Source of the DNA: Pseudocercospora fijiensis CIRAD86
Taxonomy: Eukaryota; Ascomycota; Dothideomycetes; Mycosphaerellales; Mycosphaerellaceae
Assembly (NCBI RefSeq): GCF_000340215.1
Contig: NW_006921533.1
Coordinates: 1,534,192 to 1,598,191 of the forward strand
Length of the DNA: 64,000 nt
Direction: 5' to 3'
Part shown: positions 1 to 11,098 of the stretch, in pieces
Layout: every line of letters begins with the position of its first letter
Numbering within the stretch: the stretch's first letter is position 1
Notes under the pieces: generated by a model
Told to the model about the DNA's origin: nothing
Database searches by the model: none
Seen by the model: the letters and a program-made list of their open reading frames with translations, nothing else
Made by a program: the position numbers and the translations under genes

Positions 1-742
1 TGAAGTCAAAAGGATTAAAGACTTTTGTCCCGTACTCCAGGTATCGAGTCCACCGGACGAGTCCTTGGTACCAAACTCCTCGGCTCGAGGGGATTCTTTG
101 AGTGACCAGGTGATAGCCAGGATGACGAGAGGCACAAGCGTGACGAAGAGCAGGTATGTCATGGCCACGAGTTGGATATCGCGACACGCTTCTCGGAGCT
201 CGGAATCCAAGGTATAGAATTGGATGACGATGAAGGTGATCACCAGAACCAGCGCCAGACCAACGAGTCCGTAAAGGATTCTGAAAAACACCCGAAGGAC
301 CGTATGCCAACCTATCTCAGGCTGTCGCGCTCGAAGTATCCGTTGCGCGAAGACCAGATTAACCACATAAACAATCAATACCCCGGCGCTCAGCAAAATC
401 TGTGCGGCGATATTGAGCGATACGTTTGAAGGATGGTATGCGACGGCGATGCGGAGGGAGCAAGTCACGATTCTTGCCATGCTGAAACCGAAGAGTGCGG
501 CGGAGATGAAGAAATGATGGGTTTTGCGTCGGTTGAGTTGGTAGATGGACATGTGGCCGGCTGCTGAGCCGGCGTAGATAGCGATCAGGATTGAACATAT
601 TACGACGTCGGGAATGGGCGTTGGTTGGCCGCCGAGAGAGGCGATTTGGGGGGCGTATGGGGGCTATAGATTTCGGTGAGATTTCTGGGCATTTATGAGG
701 GGATGGAGATTGACTTACGCCTTGAGGAGCAGTGGTGGACAT
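1..742 (-). CDS. DUF3112 family seven-helix membrane protein, 3' end cut by window
   Basis: A fungal multi-pass membrane protein of the DUF3112 (PF11309) family, sometimes labelled GPCR-like; ligand and role are unknown. Exon 1 is 742-719 and exon 2 is 663-1, with a 55-nt intron at 664-718 (GTAAGT donor, CTATAG acceptor, phase 0). After splicing the N-terminus carries a short proline-rich stretch (residues near PTPIPD), a helix, then the family hallmarks HMSIYQLNRR and FGFSMARIVTC, further helices containing VVNLVFAQRILRARQP, and a hydrophobic helix before FYTLD. About 229 residues are visible and the frame runs off position 1, so the C-terminus lies outside. The start is the only ATG that feeds the splice. 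Family recognition is from conserved strings, not a search; function is not known to me. Confidence 0.8.
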
Positions 743-1486
743 TTTTGCTTGTCTTATCCCTGGTTGCTAAGTAGTGTGTATGACCGGCTGTTTTGTGCTT
801 GTGCTTGTCGTGTTTGGTTTGTATCCGATTCTGTGGCAAGCGCCAAGAAGAGTGAAGTGCTCAAGTAAGGGGGCTTTATGGGAAACTTCTTTGTGTGTTC
901 ACGGCGGTATGGATGCAGTATCTATCATATAGAGATCCTACCGTGGATGATGTTCCATATAGCGCACCAACGATCGGACTTACGGTGGTGCGATCTCATA
1001 GCTACATGGCATGAGGTGGCGTCGCATTCACAGCGACGTAGATGCGTGCCGTTTGAGGGCGCTGTGCTGGTTCCATGATTGGTAAGGAGTTGGAGTTGGA
1101 GGAATCGAAAAACAAAACAAAGCGGCTGGCCGGACGAAGGTTTCGACCGAAGACCGAGGGCCCGGCCCGTCGTGCTCGTGTCTTGGCAGACGTAGAAGCA
1201 GAGCTTGGTGAGACGACGCGGTATCTTTTATCACGCACAGCGCAGTTGATTACTTACATAATACTGCATTGTCGGCGATTACTCGTCTTCGTTGATTGCC
1301 TGTATTCTGTCTATTCTATCGACTAAAAAACAGTGTGAAAATTCCTCATGTGCCAAGAAGTCATGTGGCAGTCATGTGACTGAGCTGATGCGTCACATCT
1401 TTCAGCTCCGATGTCACAGCAACGCAGTCGCCGTCTTGTTGTCCACTCGTCAGCAAAGCATCTGCTCATCGTTCGTCCGTCGCACG
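743..1486. other. Intergenic region, divergent promoters
   Basis: No supported gene. The stretch lies between the start of the minus-strand DUF3112 gene and the plus-strand zinc-cluster regulator, so it should hold both promoters. Several open frames overlap on both strands but none shows a recognisable domain. Confidence 0.5.
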
Positions 1487-3946
1487 ATGGAGGGCAGTTC
1501 AGACGGAGAGCCAGCGCTGAAACGCATGCGGAAAGGCACCAAGAGCTGCGTGGAATGTGAGACTTGGCGTGCACATGCATCGTCGTCCATTCACTCACTC
1601 ACTCACTCCTGCTACAGGCCGACAGCGCAAGATCCGCTGCATCTGGCAGGCAGCAACAGACGCTGCTTGTCAAGGCTGCCAGCAACGAGCCCGGGCCTGT
1701 GTGCCACAGCTGTATGCCCGTCGCTCGGTCGACCCCAATCGCGTCTCTTCCCGGGATCGCATCTCGCGACTGGAAGCTCAAATCGCACACATGGCCGCGT
1801 CGGTCCAGCACAAACCTCAACATGCCACATCGATTTCGCTTTCGGTTTCGCCCGAGCAACGCGGCCCGGGAGAGCGAGACTCACCTGCCTCTCCCATCCC
1901 TGACGTAGACTCGGAGCCTGATACCGTGAATGGTGAGCGTGCGGCTGAACCCGTCCGTGAATGATGCATCATTTCAACTTCATGCTCACTGAGGCTGGAT
2001 CTCTCTGCTGAACGAACACGAATAGGTCCAACAACGGCTGCGCCCGCTCATCTCAAGTTTCTGTTCGACAATCCCTTGATCGGGCCGGATCAGCGACTCG
2101 CGGAGGGATCGCACGAAAGACCGCCGTGCTCGAAGCGATATGCCGATCAGAGCAGAGCGAAGCTCCAGCATTACCTACCCACCACACATGTCGGTATCCT
2201 CTGCGCCAAACCAACCACGCCTTCGCTAATCTTGCATCTGCAGGACGTCGCCGAGACATCTAGTTATGCGCCTTCGTGGATGTCGCTTTATTACCAACTA
2301 TTCCCCACAACGAGCACCCAGGGCAGTCGGGATCAGCTTGTCACGAAGCATGAGACAATGTTTAGCACAGATGTTGACCCGGTGGTCTTGGCGCAATACT
2401 TATTGTCGTTCGCCATCACCGCTCGTCAGGTCCCAGAACACTCCATAGTGCTTTCGTTTGAGCAGAGAGGTGAGCCACTCGAGATTCATCGCCCAAGTTC
2501 GAGGCAGTGCTGACACTGTACCAGGCTGGACAGATATCGCGAGCTACGTGCAAGACTTGATGCAAGCTGTTGAACACACCGTCATAACACACACCGGCCT
2601 CGCCTCAACGATCGAAGGCATCTCTACGACGGTGCTCTACCTCAGGCTGCAGCTTGGTTTTGGCGCGGTGAAAACACTGTGGCTCACACTTCGACGAACC
2701 ATCGCGATAGCAGAGCTTATTGGGCTGCCCAGAGCGTGGTATCATCGGCCTATGCCCCATGCCCATTCAACCCTCATTGATGGGGTTACGGATAAGATCG
2801 CACTTTGGGAGAGCATATGCGCAACCGATAGACTTGCTTCGATGATGGTGAGTAAAGCAATGCAGAAAACAGTCATCGAATACTTACTGGCTATTGAAGT
2901 TCAATCTGCCTCCTGCCACTGCAACCCACCGTTTCCCTCGGAAGCAGATTGTAGATTCTTCGGGTACAGTCCTTGCTCAGCCTTACATGTTCGAACTTGC
3001 TGGCATTGCTATGAGAGTCCAAGAACTCGACGAGGCTTATACCATCGGGACATCTCAAGAAGAGATCTGTGAAAAGATTTTGAACATGGATAAGGATCTC
3101 CGCTCACTCAAGAGCTCTACGCCGATATCCTGGTGGAAAGAGGAATTCACCTTCCTTTCGGCAGACGCACTGGTTCAGTTCTGGCATTTTTATCTCACGG
3201 CACGAATTCACCTGCATCCAGCGATGAGCAACGATGACCACGACCAGTACTCATACAGTCGTATCAGCTGCGTCGAAGCCTGTCACGCCTTGTCACGACG
3301 ATACGCAAACATCCGAACAGCCCTACCTGCTGGATTCTTCGTTTGCCGCATCGTCGACATGCAGATCTTCACAGCGGGAACATTCCTCCTACTATCTTCT
3401 TACGGCCGACTACAGGTCCAACACAACGACAGGCACGTGTTCCAGCCTCCCCAAGACCGAGAGCGTGAAGACCGGCTTCAAAGTCTCGAGCGCATGGTGC
3501 AGACCATGGAGTTCGTCCAGGACCATGTGGGCTCGGAATTTGCGCGCGAGGCTGCAGCTGCAATCAGAGCGCTGTGGTCTCACTTCAAAACCGATACTTC
3601 GACTAATTCTCAAGGAATCACCCTTACTATTCCATTGCTGGGCAAGATCCACATTGGCCGTAAAGATAAACCCAACCCGCAAGAACGTACTGCACAAGCT
3701 CAATCACTCCAATCTATTCCTCAGGCAACGAACACCACGCAAGGAACGAATGGCGACTTCACCATCCCTGCGGACGCACAGCACGGCTCATTGTCAGTGT
3801 CTTCTGCACAGCCTGTGGATACGGGCACAATGCCTTGGCTCATGGAATTGGATATGAACGCCACAACACTGCAGGATCCCTTTTGGGTGAATGATTTCGG
3901 TCAATTCGATCAGTGGATGAGCCTGAACAATCCACTTCAGCTCTAG
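1487..3946 (+). CDS. Zn2Cys6 fungal-specific transcription factor
   Basis: A nuclear zinc-cluster regulator of about 714 residues; targets unknown. Proposed exons: 1487-1556, 1618-1932, 2026-2189, 2244-2469, 2525-2847, 2900-3946. The first intron (1557-1617, GTGAGA..CTACAG) splits the cluster itself: only after splicing do the six cysteines appear, at residues 21, 24, 31, 41, 44 and 51, with spacing C-x2-C-x6-C-x9-C-x2-C-x6-C. A coiled stretch follows (SSRDRISRLEAQIAHMAAS). The remainder fits the fungal_trans middle-homology region, with typical strings such as DPVVLAQYLLSFAI, TVLYLRLQLGFG, IAELIGLPRAW and RLASMM. The 54-nt intron at 2190-2243 is in frame and could be retained (weak GTCGGT donor, good CTAAT branch site). 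The stop at 3944-3946 is TAG. Class is certain; ortholog identity is not. Confidence 0.88.
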
Positions 3947-4389
3947 ATCTTGCTCTCGTGTGGAAGGGAACGATGCTCCGTCATTCCGCGCCCCCAAGTG
4001 ATACCAATTCATATGCCAAGAGTCGTCGAGCGGGCGTGTTTCGGTTATACATCCTTAGCTTCCTTAGCAAGGCGCTTGCCTCCTGTATGGCTGGCATCTC
4101 AGCAATGCTGTTGAGAGTCTACGCTCAGAAGGTCCTGCAACGATCGTGTACGGTTCTTCTCCCAACCACGCTTCAAGGAATCTTTGTGTTTGATGATGCT
4201 GTCGCTTTCCGTTTGTGTCTCACGCATTTGTAAGGAGCTTATAATCGAACCGTCGAGTCGTATAACAAGGGTCTGACTTGCGTATTCAGCGTCTCCGTAA
4301 ATCTATGGTCGACGCTTTCTTGACTGCCCTCTATATCAGAATCCAGCTCATTCGATAAAACCGCAGTAACCACCGGTGAATACTGAAGA
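3947..4389. other. Single-copy 3' flank of the zinc-cluster gene
   Basis: Ordinary composition with CA and TG present; I see no gene. It probably holds the 3' UTR and terminator of the upstream gene. Confidence 0.4.
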
Positions 4390-5000
4390 ATCTCAGCACC
4401 GACTGCACCTCCTAATTTTCCCCTTTCTATATACTCTTAACCTTCAAGATTCTATACCTACTGCTCCTCCTCTACTAATTCATCCTAATTCCTAGTATAT
4501 ATACTATATAGCACTTAATTTAATCCGCTCGATCCGCTTATCTTGTAATCTAGTTACGGATATATAATCCTTTACTATTACTCGCTAAGTTATATATATA
4601 TATACAAACGTAACCTACCTTTAGTCCTTTTAAAAAAAGAATCCTTAGGCTATTATTCGATCTGTTTAAATAGCCGCACTAGTAATCGACCCTAATATAA
4701 TATTAACCTCTAGTATATACTTATACTTTATAGCAATAAGGATTCTACTAAGAAGACGCGATTTAACTAGTCCTTTTTTTAAAAATAGAGATATTAGTAA
4801 TACGGAGTTATATTTCTTTTACTACTAAGGGTTTTTAGTAGTAGTCGGTTAGGTATAGAAAGTACTTTAGAGGATGTTATACGAAGTAAGGACTTTTATA
4901 TTATTACTTCTACTACTTCGAATATATGTTTTTTTTCTTAGATTAGTATAGTAGGGTTAGTATTGTTCCTAGTATAATTAGAAGTTGTAAGTGTCGTTAT
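4390..5000. repeat. RIP-degraded repeat relic
   Basis: Composition changes abruptly: TA-rich, runs such as TATATATATATA, almost no CA or TG, and repeated TAG/CTA words. This is the same signature as the two large retrotransposon blocks in this window. No coding motif survives, so the parent element cannot be named. Edges are approximate and were judged by where CA/TG reappear (CACCCCAAGC near 5026). Confidence 0.6.
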
Positions 5001-5457
5001 CGACGACTTTCGGTACTAGTACTAAGGCACCCCAAGCTCCTCGAGGATAATGGCGACTTTCCATAGGGTTGGTCCCAGGACATGACCGTACAGCTTCAAT
5101 GCTGTGGTAGACATGTTTTTCGATTGGAAAGTCAAATGGATAGATGTTCAAATCTCAATGCGAATGTCGAGGTGTATTGTATTTATAATATCCATTGACT
5201 ATTAATTGACCCCTCCACCCACTGACGTTTCGTGCGAAGAGGAATCACTGTGAGGTCTAGATCCAATGAAAACTAGGTATGCAGACGACCTCGTCAATTG
5301 CCGCGGGAATAGGGCATCATTGAACTGTCGATGACAACCCTGTAATTCCGAGAGCGTTGCCTCACCATCACAATTCATGACAAGTGAATGCGGAACGTCT
5401 CCACGTCGAGAATGGTTTCGAAATCTGCGTGGTGCTCTATCTGCAAAGCAGGATCAG
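5001..5457. other. Intergenic, 3' flank of UTP10
   Basis: Normal composition, no supported gene. It separates the RIP relic from the UTP10 stop codon and probably contains the UTP10 3' UTR. Confidence 0.4.
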
Positions 5458-8400
5458 CTACTGCAGCATACTATCAAGCGACTCGCCCGTGACCTCCTCG
5501 ATCTGGTGAATCCATCTAAGTGTCTCTCTCTCCACAAATCCATCATCGTCTTCTTGCAATTCCGAGATGAACGCGAGCATTTCCGGAAGCAAGTGAAGCC
5601 AGTCAATATGCAGCCGATCTGTCAATGCTCTCTCGCACTTGACAGCTGCCAGTCGAACAGCGGCGTCTTCATGGCGCATGTAGGTCATGATGATCCTATT
5701 CATCTCCTTGTGAAGGTCTGGCGACTGCACAGCAGCAGCGAGTTCGACAATGGCAGGAACAATGTGCTGAGTGGCATCAGTCTTTGAAGCGCGCTGAAGG
5801 CGACAGATCAGTGGCTCCGCGATGGGTTTGAAATGATCTGGTGATTGCCAGAAGTCGCCCTGATCGTTCGCGAAGCTACTGGCGAGAGCGTCCAGGACTA
5901 TGTGCAGCAGCTCGCGTTCATGCGGAGAGGTCGGCGATAAGGACTGGAGGAGCGAGGCAGCATCTTCGAGTAGATAGCTCGCGTAACCGGTCACAAGAGA
6001 CTTGAGTTGCTCGAAGAAGGCGAGAGCAAAGCTGAAGAAGCTTGTCTTTCGGAGGGTCGTAGCGAGTTCTCCTTTGCGAGCGCTAGACCATTCGTTGAAT
6101 CGGACGAAGAATGGCCGGAACGTGGCATCATTCAGCTTCAAGACTGTATCCATAGTCGTCGAGTTCACTAACTCGGAGAGACTGGTCGTATCATTTTCGG
6201 CGTCGGATTCCGTGAGTATTCGTCGAAGATCATGAGCTTGCAGTAAAAGCTCGGATAAAACCTGAAAGTTCTTCGAAACCGTTGCCTTTGTGTAATGCTG
6301 GACGGCTTGGCGCAGTGCTCCGACGTGGCGGAGGGCTGCATCTTCATCCTGCTCAATCGACAGCGTGACGACTTCTTCCCACGTCTCTCTCAGACTAGCG
6401 AGAAAACTGTCGGCGGATAGCTTCTTCGCGGCCAAGGATGAAAAACTTAGTGCCTGCGTTTCGCCCGAAGCAGCAGCAAGAGCAAGCAGACGATTCAAGT
6501 GCTGACCTGACAACATCCAGGGTATGTGATCGAGAACGGCCAGACCGAAGCTGAAGCCTGCATCGAGCATTTCTATATCTTCCTCATCCTCGTCATTGCG
6601 ATACGCTTCGTCCATGTATTGAGTGATGGTCTCCAAACTTTTGGGCAGAATTGGTATGAACTCATCTCCAAGAACTTCAATCATGCTGGCTAAGCAGAGG
6701 ACAGAGGTCATCCTGAGGCCCTGCTCTCCACTACCAGCCCCCAGCGCATGTTGGCCTGCAATTTGTTGAGCCACGCGGAAAAGTGACGCGCGATCAGTCT
6801 TTCCAAACCTGTCAGCGATGCAGTCGATGCACTTGATCGCAGCGAGGCGGGTCTGTACGGGCTGACTCTGAGCCACGAAAAGAGCGCACTGCGGCAATAG
6901 CTCGATAAAGATCTTCTGCAGCGCCGTATCACCGCGCTTAGCGGCCTTGACGCGCTGCTCCAGTGACCAGAAGACCTGGCGGCGGATCTCGTCAGAGCCT
7001 GCCTGCATAAGAGTTCCGCTGGCTTCTATGAAGTCACTAGTAGGCATGAGTCCGAGCAGCGAGGTCAAGACATTGGTAGCACTGTCACTGAGCTGCCCGT
7101 GAGCTTTGAGCTGAAGTTCAAGTTGCATCGCCCTCTCGAGAATGACAGAGTAGTTGTTACGCAAAGCATCAGCTCCATCGCCTCCCTTCTTTAGTTCCTT
7201 AGCAAGCAGTTTCCGCAGTGCTCCATTGGAGAGCGTAGATGCCAACCCTTCCAGAAGTACGGCAGTCGAAGCTGTTGCCTGCTCAGCAGTTTTCTCCGCA
7301 TAGCCTAGAATGGTGTCTGACAGGCCTCGCTTTGCCCTCAGTGTGTCGAAGACTAGATCGAGGATTCGCTGGACGGCGACCAACTGTGTGGATGGCGCAA
7401 ACCTTTCCATCAGGGATGAGACAAATGAAAGTGCTGTAGGATCTTCAGGGTATCGCTCAATGAGCATGGCTACGATAGCGGACAGCGACTCGTTAGCACC
7501 AAGAGTCTCCACTAAATTGTGAAAGAGTCCAGCCCGGCGATGCAGAGGAATGTGTTCGAACGCAGCGGTGAAGCTCAGGAGAAGCTCAGCGGCGCCTGAG
7601 ATCAGATCTCTACCTCTCTTCTTCAAAGAGGCTGCCAAAGGTGGAATGATTTGGGAGACAGTTTGGTCGGTGACATGCGCGCTGTAGTCGTCACCTTGCT
7701 TCAGGATGGTCGCACTCATGAACGTGAACAATGGCATGACACTGTGCAAGACAAGATCTGGCGCCCAAGAGGCCAAGGCAGACATCAGAAGCAAGGCAGC
7801 TTGATGCACCTGAGTGCTTGAAGTCGTCCTGACGCACTCGACGATCAGGTCCGCCCTGATGACAGATTTGTCTACGTCCTTAAATGGGCTCGACACAAGT
7901 CCATTGACAACTGAAAGCAGATTGTTGATCAGCAGACCTTGCAGGTAGACCAGCTCCGACTCCAGCGAGCTCTTATAGTGATGCAGCTCACTCAGGATGT
8001 AGAACAGGCCCTCCAGTAATTGAGGGTGCTTTTCTGGCTTTGCGCCCTCGACCAATTCCAAGACGAACGTGATTCTCTTGATGGCAAGATGGAGCTTCTG
8101 CTTGTCGATGCTGCCAGACTTGATTACGTCCGAGGTCCTTCGCTTCTTGGCTGATGGCGGTTGGCTTTGGAGTTCCGGGACGCTAGGCAGAGTCTCGACT
8201 AGCTGAACGAGAGTGCGAGTTGGCAATTGCAAAGCTCTGAGTGTCTCTACTGCACCTGTCTGAACTTCCTGTGAGGCGCCAGAGTCGAGACTGAGGGAGA
8301 CCAGCCAGCCAACGAGATCATCCTGAGCCGCTTCTTTCATGCTAGACCAGAGATGGCGAAGTCGTGAGAAGCCAAGGGCACAGCACTCTGTTACGGAGGT

Positions 8401-10779
8401 AACCTCCCCGATTGCCAACGCTTTCAGGAATTGTACCTCGTCCGAGCTGCGGCTCGAGACATTGGCCAGAAGCATCTTGCATAGATCACGCGATGCTTTA
8501 TGATTTGCAGGGGAAGCCAGCTGACTAAAATAATGTTTAATGTAAGGAAGCAAGATTTGTGTCCTCGATGAGCCGGCGGTCTTGCCGACCTTTTTGAGAA
8601 TCTCCAAGAGACTCAACTTGACTCGAACGACCGGGGTGAGAACGACGTGACTCGCGAGGTTGGAAAACAGCGCGGCGCGTGACGCTTGCTTGAGTTCCTT
8701 GCGGTCTGATCTGGCGGCGCTGGAAGGGGCATTGATGATGTCGGTCAGGGCCTGTCCTACGTAGGTCTGATCAACGACACAATCTTCGAGGATGGGTAGC
8801 AGCGCGTCTGAAAGGATTTTGTGAGCGTCCGCGTGAGTAAGCCAGTGCAATGTGGAGCTCTCTTTTCCGTAGACGTCGTCCTTGGCCCAGACTTTCGCGT
8901 CGGCCTTGGACTTCTTCATCGTTCTGTAGATGGCTTCCAGACTAATGCAAGCTGCAGCTGCTGCATTACGCACGGAGCTTGCAGAATCTGCGAGGGCTGA
9001 GATGAGATAGGGAATTAAAGCCTGGAGATCACCAACGTGATCTTGCAGGACGAACTGTTCAAACAGATCCCGAGCGATCTGTAGAGCTCTTGATTTGGTT
9101 GAAGATGGCAGCTCGCTTGTCCAGACACGAGCAAGGAAGGACAACAAGTTCGGCTGCTCGAATGCGGAGGATTTCTGAAGCGCAGGTGCGTTGAGAAGCG
9201 TTTCTAGGTCTCTTTTCGCGAGTGACACTTTTTGAAACGCAGAAGCGTATTCACCGAACAGCCTTTCATGCTTGACCTCAAGGAACGAACTGTCCTTGGA
9301 AGGTAAGGCTGGGAGGTCGCCCAAGGAAAGATTGCTCTCATTGGCATCAATCTCCACGTCATGATCGATGAGCATAGGTTCAGGCTCAGCTTCTGCCTCA
9401 CTCTCCATTGCGCCTTGTTGTATTTGGAGAGCGAGATCCGAGTCCAGTTGAGCGAGATTGATGCCAGCCTTTTGCGATGCTTGTTGTAGTAGACCAGCCA
9501 CCTCGTTCTCACTAACGCTGCGCGTCACGGCTGCCACTATGGCTTGACCGCCGGAGGGTTGCAATTGAGAAGCTTGGGTTATAGCATTCTCCAGCACCAG
9601 CAACTTGCCTTCTTCGGGTAAGGCATCGGATTTTAGCAGATCTGTCAGAAGCGCCGACGCATCTGCGCATTCGCCTTGTGTCAACCCATCGATCGCGCTG
9701 ACAGCAATGCCGGTGAGTAATTTGTCTACACGATACTTCGCGCCAACATGTTCTATAGTCAGCAGGAGCTCAGCTTCGTCAAGCAACGCGCGGAAAGTGG
9801 GCTTGGAAAGCAGGAGTTGCTGTTTCTCCTCGGCCAAGACAGATAGACACACTATGCCATCTTCCACTATTTGCTCCGTCCAAGCAGTTGCGACGGCCTC
9901 CATCATCGCATTGAGGACCTTGTCAGCCAAAGATGCTTTCGTGGCCACTATTGTCATTATCATGCAGGATCCGAGATACAGCTCCGGGACGCCTTTGATA
10001 CCCAGAGCAGATTGCAGAATGGGCAGAAGTTTGAGCAACAGATCTTCCTCCTTTTGTCTTCGGACCGTCTCTCTACCTGAGCGGGTAGCATCGATCATGG
10101 CATTCACTGCCTGTGCGGTGATACTTGCCCAAAAGCCGAGCAGCAGAGCAGAATGGTATTTTGCCTGGGCAACACTGAGCACGTGTTGACTGAATGCTGT
10201 AAAGAAGGCCGAGACATTGCTTGCAGCCATGACGATGGCATGTCGGGGCGGGTTCTGGGCTTGCTGTGTGACATATGGATGGAGAAATCGGAAGGTCGGC
10301 GGCAGCTGGTGTGGTAGAATGGAGAGCAATGCTGTAAAGATGGGCGAGGAATGGTATGGCAGAAAAGCGAAGAGGACCGCTTCGGTGTTGTATTCCTGCA
10401 CTCTGAACCTCCGTACAAGCCACTCGGCCGCTTTCATTGCTGGCTTCAAGAGCAGCCTGCCTCCCAGCAGCGCCAAGAATCGCTCGATCACTTTGTCCAG
10501 CTCAGCGTTTTCTTTGGCGGTCATGCTTGTGCGATCCTCGCTTTTGCTCTGTTCGCTGAACAAACTTCGGGAAAACGGGATGAATCGTGCGTCGAGCTGG
10601 CACAGCTCTTCGAAGCCCTCCAGACATAGTTGGTGTATGGTATCGAAGGTCTGCGTCGAAGCGTCTCGCGGGTCGAAGAGGAGCGATTTCGCATGGCGAG
10701 CCTTCTGCGCCTTGAGATCGAGTTGATGTGTGCTGTTGGCGGCGATGGCAGCCAACTGCTGCTGAAGAGCAGTCGCCAT
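5458..10779 (-). CDS. UTP10: UTP10, U3 snoRNP HEAT-repeat protein
   Basis: Homologue of yeast Utp10 and human HEATR1, a nucleolar scaffold in the t-UTP/UTP-A part of the small-subunit processome, needed for rDNA transcription and 18S pre-rRNA processing. It is one unbroken frame of 1,773 residues, the usual size in filamentous ascomycetes. The N-terminus is highly conserved (LQQQLAAIAANSTHQLDLKA, then LLFDPRDASTQ). A U3NT-like segment follows at about 230-330 (EEDLLLKLLPILQSALGIKG). Most of the protein is alpha-solenoid with leucine- and alanine-rich HEAT-like repeats. A BP28CT-type segment lies around 1,480-1,620 (FRPFFVRFNEW through VTGYASYLLED), and the C-terminal HEAT repeats include RLAAVKCERAL. 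The start is the ATG at 10777-10779. A basic patch (SAKKRRTSD) near residue 880 may be a nuclear signal. It is divergent with NRDE2, 319 bp away. Confidence 0.95.
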   Translation of the reverse strand: MATALQQQLAAIAANSTHQLDLKAQKARHAKSLLFDPRDASTQTFDTIHQLCLEGFEELCQLDARFIPFSRSLFSEQSKSEDRTSMTAKENAELDKVIERFLALLGGRLLLKPAMKAAEWLVRRFRVQEYNTEAVLFAFLPYHSSPIFTALLSILPHQLPPTFRFLHPYVTQQAQNPPRHAIVMAASNVSAFFTAFSQHVLSVAQAKYHSALLLGFWASITAQAVNAMIDATRSGRETVRRQKEEDLLLKLLPILQSALGIKGVPELYLGSCMIMTIVATKASLADKVLNAMMEAVATAWTEQIVEDGIVCLSVLAEEKQQLLLSKPTFRALLDEAELLLTIEHVGAKYRVDKLLTGIAVSAIDGLTQGECADASALLTDLLKSDALPEEGKLLVLENAITQASQLQPSGGQAIVAAVTRSVSENEVAGLLQQASQKAGINLAQLDSDLALQIQQGAMESEAEAEPEPMLIDHDVEIDANESNLSLGDLPALPSKDSSFLEVKHERLFGEYASAFQKVSLAKRDLETLLNAPALQKSSAFEQPNLLSFLARVWTSELPSSTKSRALQIARDLFEQFVLQDHVGDLQALIPYLISALADSASSVRNAAAAACISLEAIYRTMKKSKADAKVWAKDDVYGKESSTLHWLTHADAHKILSDALLPILEDCVVDQTYVGQALTDIINAPSSAARSDRKELKQASRAALFSNLASHVVLTPVVRVKLSLLEILKKVGKTAGSSRTQILLPYIKHYFSQLASPANHKASRDLCKMLLANVSSRSSDEVQFLKALAIGEVTSVTECCALGFSRLRHLWSSMKEAAQDDLVGWLVSLSLDSGASQEVQTGAVETLRALQLPTRTLVQLVETLPSVPELQSQPPSAKKRRTSDVIKSGSIDKQKLHLAIKRITFVLELVEGAKPEKHPQLLEGLFYILSELHHYKSSLESELVYLQGLLINNLLSVVNGLVSSPFKDVDKSVIRADLIVECVRTTSSTQVHQAALLLMSALASWAPDLVLHSVMPLFTFMSATILKQGDDYSAHVTDQTVSQIIPPLAASLKKRGRDLISGAAELLLSFTAAFEHIPLHRRAGLFHNLVETLGANESLSAIVAMLIERYPEDPTALSFVSSLMERFAPSTQLVAVQRILDLVFDTLRAKRGLSDTILGYAEKTAEQATASTAVLLEGLASTLSNGALRKLLAKELKKGGDGADALRNNYSVILERAMQLELQLKAHGQLSDSATNVLTSLLGLMPTSDFIEASGTLMQAGSDEIRRQVFWSLEQRVKAAKRGDTALQKIFIELLPQCALFVAQSQPVQTRLAAIKCIDCIADRFGKTDRASLFRVAQQIAGQHALGAGSGEQGLRMTSVLCLASMIEVLGDEFIPILPKSLETITQYMDEAYRNDEDEEDIEMLDAGFSFGLAVLDHIPWMLSGQHLNRLLALAAASGETQALSFSSLAAKKLSADSFLASLRETWEEVVTLSIEQDEDAALRHVGALRQAVQHYTKATVSKNFQVLSELLLQAHDLRRILTESDAENDTTSLSELVNSTTMDTVLKLNDATFRPFFVRFNEWSSARKGELATTLRKTSFFSFALAFFEQLKSLVTGYASYLLEDAASLLQSLSPTSPHERELLHIVLDALASSFANDQGDFWQSPDHFKPIAEPLICRLQRASKTDATQHIVPAIVELAAAVQSPDLHKEMNRIIMTYMRHEDAAVRLAAVKCERALTDRLHIDWLHLLPEMLAFISELQEDDDGFVERETLRWIHQIEEVTGESLDSMLQ

Positions 10780-11098
10780 GACGCCCTCATATGCGCCTCA
10801 CTTGCACCTTGTCCGTAAGGCGGCGCTGTCCCAGTGAGCAGCAGCGCGGTGTTCAACAGCTTGGATAATTCATCAGTCCCACGCCAAGCTTCCTGGAACT
10901 TTTCGCGTCTCACGAATTCTGGCACCACACTCAGCACGTAAAGTCGCGGGACACTCGGGCCACATTCTCCTCCGCTCCGCCACAATAACATCCGCTGCCT
11001 CGCGTCTTCCTGTGGGGGTCAGGCAGGTACTTATCAGCAGAAAGTCGCAACGGGTACAAGACTGACTTGGCGGCCAGGTAAGATGGTATCTGTTCATA
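10780..11098. promoter_or_regulatory. Bidirectional promoter of UTP10 and NRDE2
   Basis: A 319-bp gap between two divergent start codons. Both products act on nuclear RNA, so shared control is possible, but I see no clear TATA box or named motif. Inference from arrangement only. Confidence 0.45.

Noticed and set aside
9605..10189. Plus-strand 194-residue frame inside UTP10
   Set aside because: Shadow of the UTP10 coding sequence, low in aromatic residues and very Ser-rich.
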